This document shows positions 57,125 through 64,000 of a stretch of DNA of 64,000 bases, one piece after another. The notes below the pieces were generated by a model. It was not told the origin of the DNA. It did not search any database and saw only the letters and a program-made list of their open reading frames with translations. A program made the position numbers and the translations under genes. The stretch's first letter is position 1; the number at the start of each line of letters is the position of its first letter. This DNA comes from Rusavskia elegans (lineage: Eukaryota; Ascomycota; Lecanoromycetes; Teloschistales; Teloschistaceae): positions 124,001 through 188,000 of the forward strand of contig SAUG01000034.1 of assembly GCA_011316305.1 (NCBI GenBank), given 5' to 3'.

Positions 57125-58597
57125 CTTCGGATTGGGGTTTCGAGCCTTGAGGATGTTGATGAGGATGGTTTAGGGATCACAAATCTCTGGAGTGGTCAAT
57201 TGAGCTAGTATGTGAGCGTTGGAATCGTAAGCTTCCACAGGAAGACTTTCTTGGTGTGTAAGTGGTAGACTCTTTGTCTGAAAGGTCTCGAGGGTGGCTT
57301 GAAGGTGGAGAACTTGAGTTGATCGGCTGGCGAATATGGTGGGACAAAGAATGAATGGATAGCTTTGTACACTTGAAAGAATGGAAGTGTATGTAGGCCG
57401 AATGCTGAAGAGCCGTGGATCTACTGGCTGGAAAAAGAATGTGGAAGAGAATGTGTGAGGTGAGGTGAGGTGGAGGAGGGAGAAAGAGAAAGTGATGGTG
57501 AAGCACGATATGCACACCCAGGAGGCTAAGCGCGATAAAAGAGACCTCCTGAGTCGATGATTGGTGGAGACTGTCCTACCCCAAATTGCAGGGTGATCGA
57601 CACACAAACAAAGCTAAGGTGGGTAGTACTCTTTGTGCCCGTTTGTGGTTTATGAGGAGCGAGGTACCTTAGCTTGTGGATGTGGAAATCAACAAGTCTC
57701 TTAAGGAAAGTGTTTGCACGGTACCTGAGCTGCCTTTGTAGCACTACATAATGGCCGTCGTACCGCCAGCCACCATTCCTCGACCGTTGAGCCATCGAAG
57801 CGTCGACAGGAATGTTTCCATCTTCGGATTTACCCGCACATCCAGAGGACGGGAAGGAAACACAGGTAAGAAGGGAACAGAAGGGATTGGACATGCAGCA
57901 AGATGTTGTCCAACGCATTGATTGGCTACCTCTGACATGCAGTAACCGCTGCAGCTTGCATGGTCCGTGAAAAGTGAAAACCTCGAAGCAGCACAACTCG
58001 CGCACAAGAGGACGAAGTACAGCATACGCATTTGCATTTGTCCAACGACAGGAGTGTCCAAGATCAGACCGGACGAAAGCAAGGTCGCAAAAAGGCCACG
58101 GACTAGGTCGGCTGTTGGATCTCCGCGATCCTGCCGTGAAACAGGGGCTGCAACGTTCTCGGCCCAGACCAGATAAAACAGCGCCTCCCGAGCGTCTCTT
58201 AATTTAAGCTCGGGGTGGATATCAATAAGCCGCGTGTCTCAGTCCCCACTTACGGTTAGACTGTTATCTGTAAAGATCAATGGCATGCCTGGTGCGTCCT
58301 ACTCGTACAGAGGTACTGGTTCCATAATAATAATATTATTTGGATCCTTGCTCGCGGCGAGCAGAATCGTTCGGAAACTTCGACTTGGGTTCTCGAAACC
58401 ACGACTGCCAGCCAAATCGAATGGCTTGCCAATGCATGAGACTGCAGGCTTAGTGTCCGGATCTTTCTGCCCCCCCGCGAGCCTTGGTACTCTGAGGTAG
58501 ATTCGATATAAGATTAATCACGTTGGCGAGTTGATTATTTTGTATGTGGACATTATCTCATCAAACATACATCTTTCGCCAGGCGTACACGCGTTCT
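57125..58597. other. Intergenic, CAP promoter and unassigned DNA
   Basis: The minus strand just upstream of the CAP start (57180-57510) is C/T-rich, like a leader. Open frames at 57170-57607 and 57526-58082 (minus) reflect that composition and are not supported as genes. Confidence 0.4.
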
Positions 58598-59977
58598 CTA
58601 CTCAGCGTAAGCCTGATAGACGTCCAATTCGCTGGACGCTTCATATGAAACCTCAACCCCTTGGCCCACAAAGAAAACGTAACCCTCTTTGATGTCATGC
58701 ATATTCCCCTCAGCCACCAGCTTCCCTGACCCACGTGTGGCAAAGAGCACGCTGGGCCCGCCAATTGCCCGGATTGTTTCCTTTTCTCCGTCCTGCAGGC
58801 TTGTCTTGAGCATGTTGAACTCGCTCATTGGGGGCGCGTACACGCTTGTCTTGCCGTTGATGTTTTTTTCGCTTTTGCTCGTCCTGAGCTTCACTTCTTC
58901 CGCGTTGTGGGGGGAAAAGGTAAGTGCAGAGGTAAACAGCTCGATGCTGTCGGCATCCGCCCGTGGGCAGAAGCCGGTATTGAGTACATTGTTGGACCGT
59001 GCCATGCACTCGACGATATCTCCCGAGAGATATGCGTGAGGTGCGTCGGCTGGGACGTAGATTGCGTCACCAGCTGATAGGCTAAGGAAGTTCATCGTTC
59101 TTTCGAGCCGTCAGCAGCAATCGGTGTCCATCCGTCAGTAACGAGACCATACAGGAGTGCCACCAGATTACCGGGGTCCTCTTTCGAGTATTGTTCTTGC
59201 AGACGAGGCAGCAGGTCGAGTATGTACGCTTGCTTGCCATACTTTTCTTTCGGAAGCTTCGCAAGTTCCACCTGCGTGGTCATGATTTCCTCATCTGAAG
59301 CTGTCAGGATCCTGTAACATATCTGCTTCAAGACCTCATTGTCGAAGTTCACGTCTTTCCGAGGCAGAAATCGTTCCAATGGAGGGAGCGCGCTGAAAAG
59401 AGCTTGTATGTCGTTGTTATCCTTAAACCCGGCAAACACCTCAAAAGGGCCCAACGCTATTGCAATCTCCGGCTTGTGGTTGGGATCCGGAAACTTCTCG
59501 GGATCCTTTTTGTGCAGCTGCGCCGAGAGCTCCTTGTTGGGATGAATCTGTAATGGCAGGGCCTTTGATATCGACAGGATCTGGATTGCGATCAGCTGGA
59601 CGAGAATACACTTGATTCCAGACTGAACAAGTGTACCTTGGGGAGAAAGGGTACAACGCCTCCAAATTTGTCAATACTCGTTTTACCAAGCAACTGTTCC
59701 TTGTTGTCGTCCACAATCTTGTGCAATTCCTCCCCAGACTTCAACCCTTTGGCAGGCAAGATTGGGTAGTCACCCATCCACATTTCCGCATATTCTTTGC
59801 TTTCGTCGATTTCGAAGCCGGTGTTCGGTGTCTTCGCGCACAATGTTGCGGCAAGCGACTCCTTTCCTTTCTTTCCCCACGGGTAATTCTGAAGAAGCAT
59901 TAGCTTCCGGCGGACAATGGTGATGAGGATGGACGAACGTTGCACGAGCACTGCAATTGGAAGACCGAAGAGACCAT
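58598..59977 (-). CDS. pmi1: Mannose-6-phosphate isomerase
   Basis: Exons 59977-59939, 59888-59637, 59580-59153 and 59099-58598 give 406 aa. The zinc enzyme interconverts fructose-6-P and mannose-6-P, feeding GDP-mannose for wall mannan and glycosylation; it is cytosolic. Seen: VFQLQCSCNNYPWGKKGKES, EYAEMWMGDYP, ALPLQIHPNKELSAQLH (zinc-binding QxHP), PNHKPEIAIALGPFEVFAGF (the HKPE motif) and FVPADAPHAYLSGDIVECMA-type segment with HAYLSGDIVECMA. Exons 3 and 4 are joined by a 53-nt intron (donor GTATGG, branch GCTGAC, acceptor AAAG); without it the frame breaks. The result LVALLTMNFLSL fits the family. Confidence 0.93.
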
Positions 59978-60379
59978 GACTGCGACAGTGTTCCGGTGAG
60001 TTCGTTTATGGAGGTGGCTTTGACTCTGGGTTGCATGCGACTACTTTACCTCCACCTTTTTCGCGCTTCTCCGAAAGGGGGTGATGTCACCAGAAATATT
60101 TTCTCACAATCGTCATACCGCGGCCAACTTCCGCGCTAGGCCTTTTTCCAGAAGCTATGACGGCTCTCAAGTACTGTCGTAATGACCGAGAATCATCCCT
60201 AACTGTGAGATGACGATGTTGAAATCCCACGGCCGACTTTAGTATAGGCGTCAGCGATTGATGTGGACAACACCGGTTCGAATACGTCTTGGCTTGTGAG
60301 GCGAAAGGAAGAATATGAACGTGTTCAAGCTCCTACATACGAACTCTTACTGTTACTAATAGCGAATTGACATTCCATG

Positions 60380-61622
60380 TCATGATCGATCGTCTTCGTC
60401 AAACTTTGCTCGCCAGAATCCCCGAAAATGCTTCTTATCTCCAACCCAAGAGATCTCGTTAATCTCCTTCGGGTTCAAGGTAAAGGTCATGGCGCGAAGG
60501 TAATCACCCAATCTCTCCTCTTTACCGCTTGTCGTGATGGCGACAACATCTTGATCAATGCACCACCGTAGCGCAATCTCACCTTCACTAACGTAATATT
60601 TCTTTGCCAGGTCAGCGTACAGCTCGTCCAGGGGTCCGGGTTTGGCCTTGGTGGCGGCGGTGAGCGGTGCGTATGCCGAATTGGCGATGTTGTGTTCTTT
60701 CATATAGCTCAGGAGGGGGCCATCAGGTCCTCCATGCTGCAGATATGGATGATACTCGATTTGGTTGATACTAGGGGTGACCGTTGCAGTCTTCATCGTG
60801 GCGGCCAAATGAGGAAGCAGATAATTGGAGACACCAATGGATCTGGCTTTGCCATCGGCTTTGACTTTCTCCATGGCCGCCCATGCCGATTGCAAGTCAG
60901 AGTCCGAAGAAGCGAAGAAGGGCGAATGGATCAAATAGCTAAGAATACATCAGCTACTGCAAGCGTGGTTTGACCCACGAGTATACTAACAGATCAACGT
61001 AGTCAAGTTGCAGTTTCTTCAAACTCGTATCAATGGCATTGGAAATGTCTTCGATATTGGTAATGACCTTGGTGGTTATGAAGAGCTTCTCACGAGGCAC
61101 TTTACTTTCCTCGATGGCAATCCCAAGCTCGGCTTCCGTGTTGTAGACTTCAGCCCCATCTAGATGGTAGTAGCCAAGCTTCAATGCCGTCTTTGTTGCA
61201 TCAATCAGCTTCCGGTCGACACCACCACCGCTGTCTGACTTGTACCAAGCGGTGCCGGCTGTTGTATTCATCAGCTGCTTTTTCCGTGACAGCTCTAATG
61301 TACCGAACATCGGCTCCTGATGATCTAAGGGATGATGCTTACTTCCGTAACCAATCAGTGGGATAGAGGTCCCATCATTGAGCTTGAGAGCGGGAATTTG
61401 GAGATTGAGATTGGCCACTTTTCCTGATACGTTGCTAAAATTCCGACGACGTGCAATCGAAGCCAGTGAAGTCGATAAAGGACTGCCCAAGTAAGAGACT
61501 AGGAGGCTCGCTCGCTGCAGCTTTTTCTCAGCAAATTTAACAAGGCTGAGGGGCTGCCGGTAGAGTAGGGAAAGGAGGAATGGAACGGAGTGTCTCGGGA
61601 GCGCAACAACTGAACGCAACAT
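60380..61622 (-). CDS. Aldo-keto reductase
   Basis: Exons 61622-61343, 61258-60991 and 60938-60380 give 368 aa. NADPH-dependent carbonyl reductase fold: LNDGTSIPLIGYGTGTAWYK, then LGYYHLDGAEVYNTEAELG with the catalytic Asp and Tyr, KLFITTKV with the catalytic Lys, LDYVDLYLIHSP with the catalytic His, ARSIGVSNY, INQIEYHPYLQ, and a C-terminal VAITTSGKEERLGDYL in the cofactor-binding region. The N-terminus is extended by about 75 residues, basic and S/L-rich, possibly a mitochondrial targeting sequence. Substrate unknown. Its start lies only about 45 bases from the AT-rich RIP block, so the whole promoter is in mutated repeat DNA. Confidence 0.92.
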
Positions 61623-63655
61623 GCTAGCGGGCGCAATATTGCGGGAAAGCTATATTAGTTCCGCAGGGGTTCTATACCTAATTATAAGGACCTTATCTAT
61701 TACTATATACGATATATATATCTACTAAATATATAATATTCAAGCTATATATTAACTATTATATATAAATAATAGTATTTTAGTTTATATATACGTAAAT
61801 TCTATTTTTCCGCCTATTATTACTATTGCTCCTATTTTAATAACCTTATTATTATAATCTTATATAAACTATAAAGTCTAGAAATACCGTATATTTATTT
61901 ATATTACTATAAATATAATAAAACTTTATAGTCTAAAGATTATAACTCTAGCTAAAAGTTTAAATAATTAAAATAAATAAACGTATATTCGATTCTTTTA
62001 TAATTTCTAACTTTCTATTAAAAGAATAATTTTTCTAATAATATTTAGAATATTTCTAATTATATTAAAAATAAATAGATAGAATTTAAATATAAAGCTA
62101 TATATTATATAGCGAATCCTAGCTAATATTATATTTTAATAGAAATCCGATAAAATCTTTTTTTATAAAATTACTACTATAGAAGATAATATATATAACG
62201 AGCCAGTAATAATATACTATTTTTTTTATAGAAAATAATCGGATAGTTTATTCCGACTATAATAATACTTTTATTATTTTTATCGTAATAAAATAGAAGG
62301 TATATAAATAGGAGATAAAAAAATAGACGGCGATTACTTTAATAAAGAATCGCTACTTTAATTTAATAGTTTCGTAAAAAAAAACTCCGAAATAGAAAGA
62401 TTTTAGAACTGCTATTAATATAAGCTAATAATAATAGATTATAATCTATTTTACGGTATTATATTTTTATAATTATAATTAATTTTTTCCGTTTCGGAAT
62501 CGCCTTCCTAGAAAGTATAGAAAGCTAGAAGTTAGAATTTCTATTCGAAAAGAGATTCCTATTTCTAAAAAAAACTAATAAAGCTATATAGATACTAACT
62601 ATTAATTATTAATAGAATTAAAGAAATATTAGAAGTTTTAGTAAAATAGTTTATTATATTTAAAGTAGGCTAAATTATTGTTTTAGTAATTAAATTTAGC
62701 TAGCTCTACCGTAGAGTTTTATACGAGATCAGACTACTAAAAAGATTTAAATTTACCTACTAATATTATATACTATCTACTCGCTAAAAGATAAACCTTT
62801 ATATATATAAATTATAAAATCTATTAAATATATTTAAACGATATAGAAATTATAAAAATTAAATCGTTTTTAAACCCGATATTAATTATTAAAGAATTCG
62901 ATTATTATATCCGGTAGGTTTAGTACTTTTTAGTAGTTAATTCCGTATTTTAGACCCCTTCCTCTTTTAAATATTTAAAAGAGATCCTTTTTTTTTAACT
63001 ATCTATTTTAACTTTATATTATATACTAATTACGTAAACTTTAAAACTATAATTTTTATATTTTCTACTTATATATACGTACTATAAAATCTAAAAAGAT
63101 CTAATATATCCGATTTAAATTAGATAAATAGTATCTCTTTATCGATATTTACTTCGATTATAGAAAATATTTTACTACTAAAAATTTTCGGAGAAACTTT
63201 TTATCTAGTTAATTATAGAATATTTAGTTTAACTTTTTATATAAATTTTAATAATATTATCGAATTTATTATATATTGAATTTAGCTATAAATAGTATAT
63301 ATAAACAACGCTTTATTTTTATTATTAACTACTATTATTTATATATTTTCTAAAATTTTTCTTAGATCTTTTTTTATAGGGCTCTTTTATAGTATATTTA
63401 ATATAAAACCTCGAGGTCTTCCTTTCTTTTTACTACTAGCTTTTTACTTTCTAGTTTAAAAATATTTTACTTTCTCTTCCGCTTTCTTTTCCGTTTCTTT
63501 CGCTTTTTCTTCTAGTATTTGTATTCTCGCTACTAATAGCTTAACCTTTTTTATCTTTATATATATACGTAGCGTTATAAACGGAGGTAAAAGCGGAAGT
63601 AAAAGCGAAAAAGGCGGTAGAAAAGATAATAGAAAAAGTAATCGGAAAGAAAAAA

Positions 63656-63787
63656 TCTTTATTACTATATATAAAACTATAGATAACGGAGAAAAAAAAA
63701 TCTTTATTACTATATATAGAGCTATAGGTAGCGGAGAAAAAAAAGTCTTTATTACTATATATAGAGCTATAGGCGGCGGAAAAGGTA
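63656..63787 (+). repeat. 45-bp tandem repeat, three copies
   Basis: The word TCTTTATTACTATATATA starts at 63656, 63701 and 63746, an exact 45-bp period. The rest of the unit is (GA/AA)GCTATAGG(T/C)(A/G)GCGGA-like followed by A-runs. The period is a multiple of three; copies 2 and 3 read IFITIYRAIGSGEKK-like residues in one frame, but copy 1 has a stop. Differences are A/G and C/T transitions. Confidence 0.75.
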
Positions 63788-63880
63788 AAGAAATAAAGGT
63801 TAGAGTTTTTAATATCTCTAATAATACGAGGTTATTTTATTCTTAAAACTATAACCTATCTTTAAAAGGAACTCTCGAAA

Positions 63881-63935
63881 TATTAGAGATAGGAGGCGCC
63901 TCTATACGAGATATAGGCGCCTCTTACCTCTAATA
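63881..63935. repeat. Near-perfect inverted repeat (21-nt arms, 13-nt loop)
   Basis: The left arm 63881-63901 (TATTAGAGATAGGAGGCGCCT in two parts: TATTAGAGAT and AGGAGGCGCCT) and the right arm 63915-63935 are inverted copies matching at 19 of 21 positions, both differences being A/G. Each arm contains GGCGCC, unusual in such AT-rich DNA. Confidence 0.7.
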
Positions 63936-64000
63936 TAGCGGTTAAGGTACGAGAGGTTTTATCTAAAAAGATAGAAGAGACAGAAATTTTATTAAAACAA

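Larger units (their letters stand above)
61668..64000. repeat. AT-rich RIP block, right side
   Basis: Gene-free and dominated by TpA. CpA and TpG are almost absent over 2.3 kb while CpG is still present (for example CGGCGG near 63775). This is the signature of RIP, which changes CpA to TpA on both strands. The first 2 kb are shapeless A/T. The last 450 bases are purine-rich with a 45-bp tandem repeat and a near-palindrome (listed separately). No transposon protein could be recognised. The window ends inside the block. Confidence 0.88.

Noticed and set aside
59088..59155. Apparent frameshift in mannose-6-phosphate isomerase between two conserved frames
   Set aside because: A 53-nt intron (59100-59152) with GTATGG donor, GCTGAC branch site and AG acceptor joins the frames and gives LVALLTMNFLSL, which fits the family; the removed residues are not part of it.
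60380..61622. Aldo-keto reductase as part of a secondary-metabolite cluster
   Set aside because: Neighbours are housekeeping (PMI, DUF255) and no backbone enzyme, transporter or regulator is adjacent.

Overview
The window is nuclear DNA from a filamentous ascomycete. The evidence is short GT-AG introns (mostly 48-90 nt, with CTAAC or CTGAC-like branch sites), ascomycete versions of housekeeping genes, and a sharp alternation between gene-bearing DNA of ordinary composition and AT-rich gene-free blocks that look mutated by RIP (repeat-induced point mutation). A leotiomycete-like, isochore-structured genome would fit, but the sequence alone does not fix class or species.

Layout. 1-4.4 kb: AT-rich, gene-free, RIP-type block with a decayed tRNA-like relic and two hAT-like MITEs that still have exact 8-bp target duplications. 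5.3-23.1 kb: the most unusual part, seven related genes (here called A to G), each coding for one short Myb/SANT-like helical domain plus a disordered charged tail. They lie on both strands, share intron positions, and most carry a psi-K-x-E motif in the tail. Between them is non-coding DNA, one nonsense-interrupted pseudogene and one unassigned cysteine-containing reading frame. 24.8-29.1 kb: mitochondrial HSP60, cofilin and GET5. 29.9-30.1 kb: an intron-containing tRNA gene with an odd anticodon loop. 32.1-37.5 kb: a cAMP-receptor-like GPCR, an uncharacterised small gene and a NIMA-like protein kinase. 37.5-43 kb: gene-poor, with scattered coding-like fragments. 43-51.4 kb: UFD1, LIN1 (GYF protein), RVB2, and a long coiled-coil protein with a C-terminal AT-hook. 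52.8-61.6 kb: four genes in a row on the minus strand: a DUF255/thioredoxin-like protein (SSP411 type), a secreted CAP protein with a KAAEQ repeat, mannose-6-phosphate isomerase and an aldo-keto reductase. 61.67-64 kb: a second RIP-type AT-rich block with almost no CpA or TpG, holding a 45-bp tandem repeat and a near-palindrome.

The housekeeping genes (proteostasis: HSP60, UFD1, GET5; chromatin and splicing: RVB2, LIN1; cytoskeleton: cofilin; sugar metabolism: PMI) do not form a pathway cluster. The Myb-like family is the real local system: a dispersed array of probable small DNA-binding nuclear proteins beside a RIP-mutated block. Exon models were worked out by eye from splice consensus and reading-frame continuity. 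No database search was possible.
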